Positions 44,997 to 53,889 of a DNA stretch of 64,000 nucleotides are shown one piece after another; position 1 is the stretch's first letter; every line of letters begins with the position of its first letter. Location: NCBI GenBank assembly GCA_023435225.1, contig JAEYRX010000046.1, positions 1 to 64,000 on the forward strand. The letters run 5' to 3'. Under the pieces are notes generated by a model. The model was given only the letters and a program-made list of their open reading frames with translations. It did no database searches and was not told the DNA's origin. The stretch comes from Bacillota bacterium (GTDB lineage: Bacteria > Bacillota > UBA4882 > UBA8346). The translations under genes were made by a program, and so were the position numbers.

Positions 44997-45073
44997 TAAG
45001 ATTAAGTTAAAATATTTAAATTATTACAACCGGTAGAAACCGTTGGGTCATTAAAAATCTTAGAGGAATTATA

Positions 45074-45799
45074 ATGAGAAAAAAAGTTGCATTAATTACC
45101 GGAGCTAGCCGTGGAATAGGCGCTTGTATTGCCGTGAAATTGGCTGAAGAAGGTTATACAATCTGGGCTAATTATAAAAGCAACCATGACGCCGCAAATG
45201 AATTAAAGAAAAAAGTTGAAGCGCTGGGTAGGGAATGTATTTTATTACCTTTCGATGTAATCTCTACTGAAGAAACTGATAAAACTCTACAACCGATGTT
45301 GGACCAAGATGTACCGGAGGTTTTGGTTAATAATGCCGGTATTACACGAGATTCACTTTTGGTTTGGATGTCGGAAAACGATTGGCAGGATGTAATTGAT
45401 ACCACCCTGAAAGGCTACTTTAATGTAACCAGAAAGGTAGTTTTTTGTATGATGCAAAAACGTCAGGGGACTATTATCAATATTTCTTCCACAGCGGGAC
45501 AAAGTGGCTTACCTGGGCAAAGTAATTATTCGGCAGCTAAAGCAGGAATTATCGGCGCTAGTAAGTCATTGGCTCTAGAAGTAGCCGGACGTGGAATTAG
45601 GGTCAATGTGGTGGCGCCCGGTTTCATTGAAACGGAGATGACGGCAAATTTACCGCTTAATGAAATTACCGCCAGAATACCTATGAAAAGAATAGGGACT
45701 CCTGAAGAAGTAGCTGCAGTTGTCTCTTTTTTATGTTCCCCGGGGGCGTCTTATATTACAGGACAGGTTATCGCTGTTAATGGAGGAATTTATGTATAG
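45074..45799 (+). CDS. fabG: 3-oxoacyl-ACP reductase
   Basis: Short-chain dehydrogenase of 241 residues. NADP-binding GASRGIG is at 10-16, NNAG at 86-89, the catalytic Ser at 138/139, and Y152 and K156 in the YSAAK motif. It reduces the 3-keto group after each condensation. GAGGAATT precedes the ATG. The next ketosynthase begins within its last codons. This is the only ketoreductase gene in the cluster, so it probably serves all the ketosynthases. No enoyl reductase was found, which fits a polyunsaturated product. Confidence 0.92.
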   Translation: MRKKVALITGASRGIGACIAVKLAEEGYTIWANYKSNHDAANELKKKVEALGRECILLPFDVISTEETDKTLQPMLDQDVPEVLVNNAGITRDSLLVWMSENDWQDVIDTTLKGYFNVTRKVVFCMMQKRQGTIINISSTAGQSGLPGQSNYSAAKAGIIGASKSLALEVAGRGIRVNVVAPGFIETEMTANLPLNEITARIPMKRIGTPEEVAAVVSFLCSPGASYITGQVIAVNGGIYV

Positions 45800-47006
45800 G
45801 GTTGCTATTGTAGGGATTGGTATTGTTTCAACACTCGGCTCCGATTATGCTACAGTAACCGATGCCCTTCGGAATGGGATCTCCGGTATTGTAGTTGACC
45901 CAGTCAGGAACGAACTTGGTTTTAGAAGCCCGCTTACCGGAGAAATTAAAGGTTTTGTCAGACCGGAATTAAAAAACAAACAATTACGAACTCTTACCGA
46001 AGAAGCTGTACATGCATATAAAGCGGCGGTAGATGCTTATACTCAAGCCGGCTGGAGTGATAATGAGATTATTAGTCCGCAGACCGGTTTGATATTAGGG
46101 AATGATAGTACTACAATCCCGGTTTCCGAATCGGTTGAGATTACTAAAAATGAAAAAAGAACTTTTTCCATTGGAGCAACCCGGGTTTTTATGTCGCTTA
46201 ACTCACATGTCACCATGAATTTAAATACTTTATTACAGACTAAGGGAGCCTGCTGGACAATAAGCGGCGCATGCGCCAGTGGAGGGCATGCCATTGGGCA
46301 ATCAGCAGATTTAATTGCCGCCGGGAGACAGGAAAGAATCATTTGCGGTGGAGTCCAGGAAATTAATTGGCAAGCAGTATGTAGCTTTGATGCTACGGAA
46401 GCATTTTCGATGCGAGTGGATGACCCGGCAAGGGCTTCCCGGCCTTTTGATAAAGATAGGGACGGATTAGTCCCTAGTGGTGGAGCAGCAATTATAGCTT
46501 TGGAACGGATGGATTTAGCTGAAAAAAGAGGAGCAAATATACTGGGAGAGGTATTAGGATATGGTTTTTCTTCTGATGGATATAAGTTATCAGTACCTTC
46601 CGGAGAAGGTTTGGAACGTAGTATGCGGGAAGCTATACATTATGCTGGAGTATCTATAGAAGATATTGATTATATCAGCGCTCATGCAACTTCAACGCCT
46701 ATTGGGGATCTAAAAGAAGCCGAGGCCATATACAATATATTTGGAGCTGATATGCCCTGGATTTCCTCAATTAAATCAATGACTGGTCACGAGATGTGGA
46801 TGGCAGGGGCTGCAACAGTTGTATACGGCCTTTTAATGTCACAAGGTAAATTTATTGCTCCAAATATAAATTTTACTAAGCAGGAAGAAGGAACTCCGCC
46901 TTTAAAAATAGCAGTCGAAACCATCGATAAAAAACCAAAAGTAATGTTATTGAATTCGGCTGGATTTGGGGGAACCAATAGTTGTTTGATAATCAAAGCT
47001 CATTAA
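45792..47006 (+). CDS. Beta-ketoacyl-ACP synthase with intact Cys-His-His
   Basis: 404 residues, full FabF-like length. C161 lies in ISGACASGGHA, H298 in SAHATSTPIGD and H333 in SMTGHEMWMAG. The HGT signature reads HATST, a minor change. A frame opens at 45720, but GGAGGAAT sits just before the ATG at 45792, overlapping the FabG stop. GGTNS near the end is the family's C-terminal motif. It is probably the third independent condensing enzyme of the cluster. Confidence 0.9.
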   Translation: MYRVAIVGIGIVSTLGSDYATVTDALRNGISGIVVDPVRNELGFRSPLTGEIKGFVRPELKNKQLRTLTEEAVHAYKAAVDAYTQAGWSDNEIISPQTGLILGNDSTTIPVSESVEITKNEKRTFSIGATRVFMSLNSHVTMNLNTLLQTKGACWTISGACASGGHAIGQSADLIAAGRQERIICGGVQEINWQAVCSFDATEAFSMRVDDPARASRPFDKDRDGLVPSGGAAIIALERMDLAEKRGANILGEVLGYGFSSDGYKLSVPSGEGLERSMREAIHYAGVSIEDIDYISAHATSTPIGDLKEAEAIYNIFGADMPWISSIKSMTGHEMWMAGAATVVYGLLMSQGKFIAPNINFTKQEEGTPPLKIAVETIDKKPKVMLLNSAGFGGTNSCLIIKAH

Positions 47007-48415
47007 GTAGATATGATGTTATAGTTATTGGTTCAGGTATTAGCGGATTGGTAACTTCTTTGATATTAGCCAAGGAAGGTAAAAAGGTTGCTTTATTTGA
47101 GAAAGATAGTGATATTGCTCCGTTAATCAGACCATATAAGCGGAAAGATTGCGCCTGTAGTCCGGGTCTACACATTATCGGATGGATGGATGAAGGAGAA
47201 ATCATTTCTTCATTTTTTAAATATTTAGACATCTCGGATGGTATTGAAACGGAGTCTAAGTCCAATGGATTTGGTGATATTATTATTGGAGCTAAAAAAT
47301 ATCATTTTCCCAAGGGGTATGTTAATATTGAAAAAAGTCTTTTAACATATTTTCCCGAAAGCAAGATAGCAGTTAAAAATTACCTGCGATTAGTTCGGGA
47401 AATTAATGAACAGACCTTTTTGTTGAATCATAGCTTAACACCTAAATTGAATCAAAATAAATTTGGTGTATTTGAAAATTTCACGCTCAAAGAATGTTTG
47501 GAAAAATATCAGGCTTCCCAAGAATTAATCGATTTATTGGGATTATTTAATTATTTATTAATAGGGAGTAAGGCTGATGAAGTTCCTTTTAATATACATG
47601 CTTTTGTTTTGGGTGGATATTATCAATCTCCCGGATATCTAACTTTAAAAGGAATCAGTAGGTTGTTATCAAATTTTAAAAGGGAACTGATCAAATATGG
47701 AGTTAATTTGTTTATAAACTCCGAAATTGATGAAATATTAACGGATGGAAATAAAAATGCCATTGGAGTGAAGACTTTAAATGGAGACCAATATTTTGCT
47801 TCTACTATAATTGCTGCTTTTAATCCTAAATTACTTAATGAAAAAATAAAATCAAAAGCATTACGTCCGATTTATAGGCAAAGATTGAATGAAATAGAAA
47901 ACACGTTTGGTTTATATGTTGCGTTTTTTAAAATTGAGGATAATAAAAGGATTGAAGTTGATAACTTCATTTATTATAATAGTAAATTAGATATCAATTT
48001 AGGAGCTATTATCAATTATACCAATGGAAATAGTATTTTGTGTATTTTTTTAGCTGACAACCGAAAGAAGCCTATAAAAATTAATGATAGAAACAACTAT
48101 GCTAAAGAAAAATTCAGCGTTTTGGAAAATGTAGTTTATGATCTAATTCCCGCTCTGCAAGGGAAAATGGTCTTAATAGATTATTTGAAACCTTGGTCTT
48201 TTGAAAGATATACCAACACAGTCAACGGTTCAGCTTATGGGGTTAAACACACCGTAAACTCATTTGGAATTCAACAAAGAGTTCCTATTCACGGATTATT
48301 TTTAGTAGGACAAGCTATTCTTCCCGGTTTCATGGGTTCAATGATATCCGGTTTTAACTTAGCATCAGAGCTTTTAGAAACTGATAATGTATGGTCGAGG
48401 GTTATAAATCAATGA
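46982..48415 (+). CDS. CrtI/phytoene-desaturase-like FAD oxidoreductase
   Basis: 477 residues with an N-terminal FAD dinucleotide fold, GSGISG at 17-22 and EKDSD at about 40-44, and a C-terminal GLFLVGQAILPGFMGSMISG that matches the FAD-end motif of carotenoid desaturases and isomerases. It would desaturate or isomerise a polyene chain. The start is TTG 46982, overlapping the KS stop, with GGGGGAA upstream; no ATG in frame fits the fold. Phytoene-desaturase-like enzymes are recalled from ladderane gene clusters. It is flanked by two ketosynthases. Confidence 0.85.
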   Translation: MFDNQSSLSRYDVIVIGSGISGLVTSLILAKEGKKVALFEKDSDIAPLIRPYKRKDCACSPGLHIIGWMDEGEIISSFFKYLDISDGIETESKSNGFGDIIIGAKKYHFPKGYVNIEKSLLTYFPESKIAVKNYLRLVREINEQTFLLNHSLTPKLNQNKFGVFENFTLKECLEKYQASQELIDLLGLFNYLLIGSKADEVPFNIHAFVLGGYYQSPGYLTLKGISRLLSNFKRELIKYGVNLFINSEIDEILTDGNKNAIGVKTLNGDQYFASTIIAAFNPKLLNEKIKSKALRPIYRQRLNEIENTFGLYVAFFKIEDNKRIEVDNFIYYNSKLDINLGAIINYTNGNSILCIFLADNRKKPIKINDRNNYAKEKFSVLENVVYDLIPALQGKMVLIDYLKPWSFERYTNTVNGSAYGVKHTVNSFGIQQRVPIHGLFLVGQAILPGFMGSMISGFNLASELLETDNVWSRVINQ

Positions 48416-49671
48416 AATTAAATAAAGTTGTTATTACCGGAGTGGGTTCAATTACTCCGTTTGGTATTGGAGTAGAAGCTTTATCTCAAGGAATTTTTTC
48501 AAATCGTTCAGCGATTACTAATGTTGGCGATATCTGGAAAGAAAGCGTGTCTGATATATTATGTGAAGTAGGCGGTGAAATTACATTTGACTTAAACGAA
48601 AAGAAAATTCCTCGCGATAGCCGCCGGAATATGGGAAGAGTTTCAATTCTCGGATGCTTATCAACTGAAGAAGCAGTTAATATGGCTGGATTGACAGAAG
48701 AACACTTTTCTTCAGGAGATTTTGGGGTATCTTTTTCATCCACTACCGGTAGTAGTAAATCATTAATTGACTTTACTGAACGGTTTATAAGGGAAAAAAG
48801 TCTCTCTTCAATTAAATCGGGACACTTTTTTCAGATCATGTCTCATACGACTGCCGCCAATATTGCTAATCTTTTTAATATTAAAGGAAGAGTTTTTTCA
48901 CCTAATAGCGCTTGTTCCTCTGCAGCTCAATCTATTGGATTAGCATATGAGACAGTGAAATTCGGGCTTCAAAAAGGAATGATTTGCGGTGGGGCGGAAG
49001 AACTGCATATCACAACTAGTGCTACTTTTGATCTGCTTCAAGCAGCATCCTATCATTATAACGATCATCCCCAAGAAACTCCAAGACCTTTTGATAAGGA
49101 TCGTGACGGAACGGTTTGTGGAGAAGGCAGCGGTACTTTTATTTTGGAAAGTGAAGAAAGCGCTAAACAACGAGGAGCCAAGATTCTCGGAGAAATTATC
49201 GGTTTCATCACTTTTTCCAGTGGTGAGCATATGACCCGGGTAACAGAGAAAGACTTGATTATGGGGATCGAACGGCTTATATCAGAAACTGAAGTTTCTC
49301 CATCGGAAATTGATTATATCAATGCTCATGGTACAGGGACAATTATCGGTGATAAAGAAGAATCATTAGCTATTGAAACTGTATTTAATAGTAAGGGGTA
49401 TCATCCTTATGTCAGTAGTTTAAAGGGGCATTTGGGGCATACTTTGGGGGCGAGCGCCGCTCTTGAATTAATAGTTTGTCTGGAAATGATTCAAAAAGGT
49501 TCCTTAGTTCCTACCAAAAATTTGGTTAATCCCGATCCCGGTTGCGGGAAAATTAATTATTTACAGGAATATAAAACTATTCAGCCAAGATTAATTATGA
49601 AAAATAGTTTTGCTTTTGGTGGCATAAATTCTATTCTTTTATTAAGGAGTTATAAAAATGGAGAGAAATGA
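48412..49671 (+). CDS. Beta-ketoacyl-ACP synthase with intact Cys-His-His
   Basis: 419-residue FabF-like enzyme. C168 lies in SPNSACSSAAQ, H306 in NAHGTGTIIGD and H343 in GHLGHTLGAS. The ATG at 48412 overlaps the stop of the oxidoreductase gene (ATGA); an upstream GTG-type start at 48391 is not needed. It ends 14 bases into the ACP gene, so KS and ACP are translationally coupled, as in the first ACP-KS pair at 31.3 kb but in the opposite order. Confidence 0.9.
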   Translation: MKLNKVVITGVGSITPFGIGVEALSQGIFSNRSAITNVGDIWKESVSDILCEVGGEITFDLNEKKIPRDSRRNMGRVSILGCLSTEEAVNMAGLTEEHFSSGDFGVSFSSTTGSSKSLIDFTERFIREKSLSSIKSGHFFQIMSHTTAANIANLFNIKGRVFSPNSACSSAAQSIGLAYETVKFGLQKGMICGGAEELHITTSATFDLLQAASYHYNDHPQETPRPFDKDRDGTVCGEGSGTFILESEESAKQRGAKILGEIIGFITFSSGEHMTRVTEKDLIMGIERLISETEVSPSEIDYINAHGTGTIIGDKEESLAIETVFNSKGYHPYVSSLKGHLGHTLGASAALELIVCLEMIQKGSLVPTKNLVNPDPGCGKINYLQEYKTIQPRLIMKNSFAFGGINSILLLRSYKNGEK

Positions 49672-49912
49672 GATATTTCTGAAAGTAAGAAAAGTCTTTG
49701 TGGATGAATTTGAAATTGAAGAAAATGCAATTACGGAAAAGTCTTTGATTTTTGAAGAATTGGGTTTAGATAGTTTGGATAGTGTCGATCTAATTGTAGC
49801 TTTAGAAAAAGCTTTTAGTTTCAAAATTGATCGCGCAAATGACGGTTCCGTAATTTCACAGATAAGAAGTATTCAAGATATTATTAATTATGTTGAATCA
49901 AAAAAAGTTTAA
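49658..49912 (+). CDS. Acyl carrier protein 2
   Basis: 84-residue ACP, same length as ACP 1. The phosphopantetheine serine is S39 in ELGLDSLDSVDL. It begins inside the preceding KS gene after AAGGAGT and is the last gene of the cluster. Having two ACPs suggests that starter loading and extension, or two product parts, use different carriers. Confidence 0.92.
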   Translation: MERNEIFLKVRKVFVDEFEIEENAITEKSLIFEELGLDSLDSVDLIVALEKAFSFKIDRANDGSVISQIRSIQDIINYVESKKV

Positions 49913-50070
49913 TATATTTTAGTATAACATTTAGTATGTTTTAATTTCAGTCGGCTTTATGGGGGAATATAAATGATACCTCTGAAGTGTAATAATATCC
50001 GATAAAATAATCAGGATTAATATGATAAATTAATTTGAAGATTGAAGATAAGTGATTTATATATGGGAAA

Positions 50071-50103
50071 AGACGATCTGCGATGATCGTCTATATTTTT
50101 TTG
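50071..50103 (+). terminator. Terminator downstream of the polyene-type cluster
   Basis: AGACGATC (50071-50078) pairs with GATCGTCT (50085-50092), followed by ATATTTTTTTG. It lies 160 bases after the ACP 2 stop. Confidence 0.8.
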
Positions 50104-50437
50104 ATAATGGAAGGATTTTCATAAATAAAAATTTAGCATTTAGATACAATATATTGATAGTTGTATCTGACTTGCGCGCTGTATGCTGTATATTGTAGCT
50201 GAAATTCAATCGAGATAATTATGTAACTCCCTTAGACTATAACTTATCTTGATTTAGAGTTTTTTTATAAAAGTTTTATACATTTTTAATGTAATCTTTT
50301 ACTTGTGCTAGTATAATCAGTAAAAGTAAAATTTAATAATAAACTTTTCCCATGTACCAATTACCTTTCAAATTGTACCTCATATCAATTTTTGTGAACA
50401 ATTTACCTAAATTTTGAGACGGACTGATATCTATGAT
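50104..50437. other. A+T-rich intergenic stretch
   Basis: About 330 bases with no recognisable gene. A possible -10 box AGTATAAT lies near 50310. Nothing else was seen before the direct repeats at 50438. Confidence 0.4.
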
Positions 50438-50457
50438 TTACAATGTGGTTACAATGT
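50438..50457 (+). promoter_or_regulatory. TTACAATGT direct repeats
   Basis: TTACAATGT occurs at 50438-50446 and 50449-50457, an 11-base period, i.e. about one helical turn. They lie just upstream of the short leader frame and the BamA-like gene, and could bind a regulator, perhaps one of the LytTR proteins nearby. Confidence 0.35.
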
Positions 50458-50476
50458 CAAATGAAAGGATGATTTA

Positions 50477-50527
50477 ATGGTTTACGGGTTACTACTTGGA
50501 TTATCGGGCAATGGAGGTTACATATGA
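50477..50527 (+). CDS. Possible 16-residue leader peptide
   Basis: ATG with AAAGGATG five bases upstream opens a 16-codon frame (MVYGLLLGLSGNGGYI) that stops at TGA 50525-50527, overlapping the ATG of the barrel gene by one frame. The arrangement would couple translation of the two. There is no other support, so this is tentative. Confidence 0.3.
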   Translation: MVYGLLLGLSGNGGYI

Positions 50528-51609
50528 AATATCCAAAGATTTTACTCATAATTATGTTTTTATTAATTTCACTTTCTGCCTGTTGTTTTGCTGCAGACGA
50601 TATTGACGAATCGGATCAAAAGTCTAAAAAGTTATTTCTATTACCGATAATTTCTTCTTCACCTGAAACCGGTTTTGCCTTGGGTGGAATGTGCTTTTAT
50701 TATCCAAACATAGAAGTTAGTGATATGGGACAGAATCCGGATCTGTTGACTGCCATGCTTTTTGGTACTGAGAAAGGCCAATATGTAGGAAATATTGGAG
50801 TAAGTAAATATTTTTTTGAAGGTAAACAATGGTTATTGATACAAACGGCAGCAGTAAATTATCCGGGTTATGTTTATGGGATCGGTTCCGATACGACATC
50901 CAATCAAAAAGAAAAATATACATTAGTGGAATCAATGTTGAACGCAAGTTATTTATGGGATCTCAAAGATCATTTATACTTTGGGCCGTCTGTATTATAT
51001 GCTAATGCATCAATTGCTGAAAAAACCAAAGGCGGGTTACTTGATAGCGGTGATATTACCGGTCAAGATGGTATAAATGCCACAGGTGTAGGAGTTAATT
51101 TTACATGGGATAAAACCAAAGACTTCGCCCGCCAAGGGTTTAAAATTTCGTTAGAAACAAATGATTTTTCCAAAAATTGGGGTAACGAAGAAGAATTTAC
51201 CAGGACAAATCTGGATTATCGAAAATATATTCCTATTTCTGATGAACGGCTCTTCGCTATACAGGGTGTTTTAACATCAACTAGCGGTTCGGTCCCTTTT
51301 CAGTTTATGCCTACAATCGGAAATGTAATCCGAGGCATTGAAATGGGTAGATTTACTGATAAAAATCTCCTAGCCTTTCAAGCTGAGTATAGGTTTCCAA
51401 TCAGAGGTATTTTTAGTATGACTGTATTCGGTGGGTTTGGTGAGGTTGCTCCAAGTTTGAGCGAATTTAATTCCGACGATTTGAAAACTGCTGGTGGAAT
51501 TGGTTTTAGATTTGCGTTTGATAAAGAACATAATGTCAACTTGAGGCTTGATATATCGGGTACAATAGATGAACCGATGGTATATTTAAATTTTGGTGAA
51601 GCGTTTTAG
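50524..51609 (+). CDS. Omp85/BamA-type outer-membrane surface antigen barrel
   Basis: 361 residues with a signal peptide (about 1-23, ending CCFAAD) and no POTRA domains visible, then a barrel of the bacterial surface antigen/D15 type: LLPIISSSPETGFALGG near the start of the mature part, GVNFTWDKTKDFARQGF, IRGIEMGRFTDKN and FQAEYRFPIRG. The final GEAF ends on an aromatic residue, as outer-membrane barrels do. It sits in the outer membrane; without POTRA domains it is more likely a patatin-type or transport barrel than BamA itself. GGAGGTTAC lies before the ATG. Confidence 0.85.
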   Translation: MKYPKILLIIMFLLISLSACCFAADDIDESDQKSKKLFLLPIISSSPETGFALGGMCFYYPNIEVSDMGQNPDLLTAMLFGTEKGQYVGNIGVSKYFFEGKQWLLIQTAAVNYPGYVYGIGSDTTSNQKEKYTLVESMLNASYLWDLKDHLYFGPSVLYANASIAEKTKGGLLDSGDITGQDGINATGVGVNFTWDKTKDFARQGFKISLETNDFSKNWGNEEEFTRTNLDYRKYIPISDERLFAIQGVLTSTSGSVPFQFMPTIGNVIRGIEMGRFTDKNLLAFQAEYRFPIRGIFSMTVFGGFGEVAPSLSEFNSDDLKTAGGIGFRFAFDKEHNVNLRLDISGTIDEPMVYLNFGEAF

Positions 51610-51611
51610 AG

Positions 51612-51777
51612 ATTAATAATACAACTTTCCCACCTTAAAATTTATACAGTTGAGTCAACACTTTGGGAGATCAGTTTTTGAAAAATCGTTAAAGCTTTCG
51701 ATATTTTCAAAAATTGATACTGATTAATATGACTTAACTGAAGAAGAATACTGAAGTGGGAAAGTTGAATTAATAAT
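51612..51777. mobile_element. MITE-like element copy B with 9-bp target duplication
   Basis: Ends CAACTTTCCCAC (51622-51633) and GTGGGAAAGTTG (51756-51767) are perfect inverted repeats. ATTAATAAT lies directly outside both (51612-51620 and 51769-51777). The centre has TTTTTGAAAAATCGTT and the inverted AT-rich partner, as in copy A on the other strand. It lies between the BamA-like and the next barrel gene. Confidence 0.75.
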
Positions 51778-51806
51778 AAGTAAAAGATGAAAGAGAGGTT
51801 CTTGAA

Positions 51807-52490
51807 GTGAAAAAATTTTTAAGTCTTATCTGTCTTGTTGTATTAGTTTTAGTAATATCATCAGTTACTTTAGCAGCCGGGTCAATTGGGGTTGATTTTA
51901 TGCCGGGAGGGATTGATCATATAGACAAAGACTCAGATGATCAAAACGGTAGATTTAATTCTTCTTTTATAACATTAGAAGGAACTATTAAGGATTTTAA
52001 ATATGGGATCGAATATGGCAATGGAACGTCCAAATTTAAGGATGGAGATATTTTAGCAGATAGTACATATGATTTCAATTCGATGGAATATAAAATTGGT
52101 GTTCGATTTCTGAATATTGAGCGGGTTAAACTGGATGCGGTGGTTTCTAGTTTGCAGTTACAACTGAAAACTTCCGGTATTAAAGTTGATGAAAACGGAT
52201 ATCTGCTTGGGTGTGATGCTAATGTAAATATTACCGAGAAAGTATCATTAGAAGGATATGTGGGAGTCTCAATTTTTGGGGCTACTTATAAAGAAAACGG
52301 TATTGATTATGATCCTGCTTTTTTATCAGCGGCAAAAGTAAGGTTTAACTATGCGGTATCGGAAAATGTTTTACTTTCATTAGGGTTTAGAACAATCTTA
52401 TGCCACGTTAGCGATTATGATAATAACTCAAAAGAGGAACTAAATCGAGGAATTAGTGGCTTTTCCATAGGCTGTAAATATTCTTTTTAA
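51807..52490 (+). CDS. Outer-membrane beta-barrel-like protein
   Basis: 227 residues with a signal peptide (about 1-23, LAAG) and a mature part of alternating strands ending in a terminal Phe (GCKYSF), the usual end of an outer-membrane barrel. No family was recognised; length fits a small 8-10 strand barrel. AGAGAGG precedes the GTG or ATG start region; ATG 51807 is taken. It is followed by a LytTR regulator and membrane partner that could control it. Confidence 0.7.
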   Translation: MKKFLSLICLVVLVLVISSVTLAAGSIGVDFMPGGIDHIDKDSDDQNGRFNSSFITLEGTIKDFKYGIEYGNGTSKFKDGDILADSTYDFNSMEYKIGVRFLNIERVKLDAVVSSLQLQLKTSGIKVDENGYLLGCDANVNITEKVSLEGYVGVSIFGATYKENGIDYDPAFLSAAKVRFNYAVSENVLLSLGFRTILCHVSDYDNNSKEELNRGISGFSIGCKYSF

Positions 52491-52580
52491 ATTCTAGCAC
52501 CAAAAATGATATTTAGATTTACTCAAACTGTAAAATTTTATATAATTTAAGATATTAGATAAAATTGAAGGTTTAACCTT

Positions 52581-53150
52581 ATGAAATTCAGTTTGAGTTG
52601 TACCGCGAATATGCAAAGAGTTCTTCAGGAGTTGCTCTCATCCCGAAATATCGGGATTGAAGAGCAATCCAGTCTTTGTATTGTAGAAGCGGGATGTGAG
52701 ATACCCAAAGGTAAAATAGCGCTACTTTTTGAAATGGGGAATTTAGGGCAATTTATTGAGTTACTCGATAAGTTAGCTCAAGTTGTTGAAGACGGTGCTC
52801 CTAACACAATAATCGGAAAATCAATCGATGAATCTTATCAATTTATCGCTTATTCCAATGTATATTACTTTGAGGCCAGAGGCAATAATGTTTTTTGTAT
52901 AACCGCCGGAGCAGTTTCGAGTTCAACTAATGAGTACCGGATTAAAGAGAAATTGTACGAACTGGAAGCACGGTTACCTAAAAATCAGTTTTTGAGAGTC
53001 GGGAAATCTTATATTGTTAATATCAACAATGTAAATGAGATTATTCCTTGGTTCGGTAGACGGTTGATTTTGCGGTTTAATGACGGTAAAAAAGAGATTG
53101 AAGTCTCCCGTAATTATGTAAAAACTTTAAAAGAGTTTTTAGGTATTTGA
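52581..53150 (+). CDS. LytTR-family DNA-binding regulator 1
   Basis: 189 residues: an N-terminal part of about 85 residues without a receiver-domain Asp pattern, then a LytTR DNA-binding domain (about 88-189) with VYYFEARGNNVF, RVGKSYIVNINNVNEIIPWFGRRLILRF and EVSRNYVKTLKEFLGI. It binds DNA as a small stand-alone regulator. The DUF3021-type membrane protein follows at once, an arrangement known in Firmicutes in which the membrane protein is thought to restrain the regulator. A close paralogue is at 55070-55615. Confidence 0.88.
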   Translation: MKFSLSCTANMQRVLQELLSSRNIGIEEQSSLCIVEAGCEIPKGKIALLFEMGNLGQFIELLDKLAQVVEDGAPNTIIGKSIDESYQFIAYSNVYYFEARGNNVFCITAGAVSSSTNEYRIKEKLYELEARLPKNQFLRVGKSYIVNINNVNEIIPWFGRRLILRFNDGKKEIEVSRNYVKTLKEFLGI

Positions 53151-53158
53151 GGCGAATA

Positions 53159-53680
53159 ATGAATAAACTCAAATTTTACATATGGGATATATATTGGTCA
53201 AGTATGATTGGTTTAGCAGTTTTTATCGTGGGTTTACTGATTGAAATCCGGGATATGTCTTTTCACAAAATATGGTTGAGTTTTTTGCAAGATCCACTTA
53301 ATTTTCTAGTTATACTATTTATAAATATGTTTTTTTGTATGGCTGTTGGAGCAGTTATCGGGGCGGTATCTTTATTTTTCATATTTCAGATTTTTTTAAA
53401 ACTAATTCAAAAACCATTGTTTGGCTTATTGATTGGATTTATAAGTAACTTTTTAATTGTGGCTGTTTTAAATATTGTCGGAGCATTTCTTACCGGAGTC
53501 AGAGATTATCAACAATTCGTAAAAACATTGTGGTTTTGGGCCCTGCCAGTCTCCGAAGCGCTAAGTTTCTTTTTGATTATTCCATGGTACAAACGGTTTA
53601 TTTTTTATAAGGAAAAATTGGAACAGAAAAAGATACTGATCCGTAATCAGCAACAGTGTCAGGGAGAGAAAAAAGATTAG
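53159..53680 (+). CDS. DUF3021-like membrane protein 1, partner of LytTR
   Basis: 173 residues with four membrane segments (about 12-35, 47-75, 92-113, 121-143) and a basic C-terminal tail. It matches the DUF3021 type that accompanies LytTR regulators. ATG 53159 is preferred, eight bases after the LytTR stop and with GAGGCG upstream; a TTG at 53147 would overlap that stop. Its likely role is sensing or sequestering at the membrane. A paralogue lies at 54607-55035. Confidence 0.82.
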   Translation: MNKLKFYIWDIYWSSMIGLAVFIVGLLIEIRDMSFHKIWLSFLQDPLNFLVILFINMFFCMAVGAVIGAVSLFFIFQIFLKLIQKPLFGLLIGFISNFLIVAVLNIVGAFLTGVRDYQQFVKTLWFWALPVSEALSFFLIIPWYKRFIFYKEKLEQKKILIRNQQQCQGEKKD

Positions 53681-53733
53681 ACGATTCAACAAAATTTATT
53701 TCATTATATATTGGTTAATTATGTGAGAAAATG

Positions 53734-53770
53734 AAAGCATTTATGAAATAATTAAATGCTTTTTTATTTT
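53734..53770 (+). terminator. Terminator after LytTR/DUF3021 pair 1
   Basis: AAAGCATTTA (53734-53743) pairs with TAAATGCTTT (53753-53762), followed by TTTATTTT. Confidence 0.78.
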
Positions 53771-53820
53771 ATCCCCAAATATGGAGGGACAAGATATAGA
53801 AGAAAAAACCGATTATATAT

Positions 53821-53836
53821 ATAGTTACGTAACTAT
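53821..53836 (+). promoter_or_regulatory. 16-bp perfect palindrome upstream of a barrel gene
   Basis: ATAGTTACGTAACTAT is a perfect palindrome 54 bases before the ATG of the next barrel gene, between the two LytTR pairs. It could be an operator. Confidence 0.45.
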
Positions 53837-53889
53837 AAAGATTCATAATTACTATAAGAGTATTAGGAAAATGTAAAGGAGAGTAAGGT

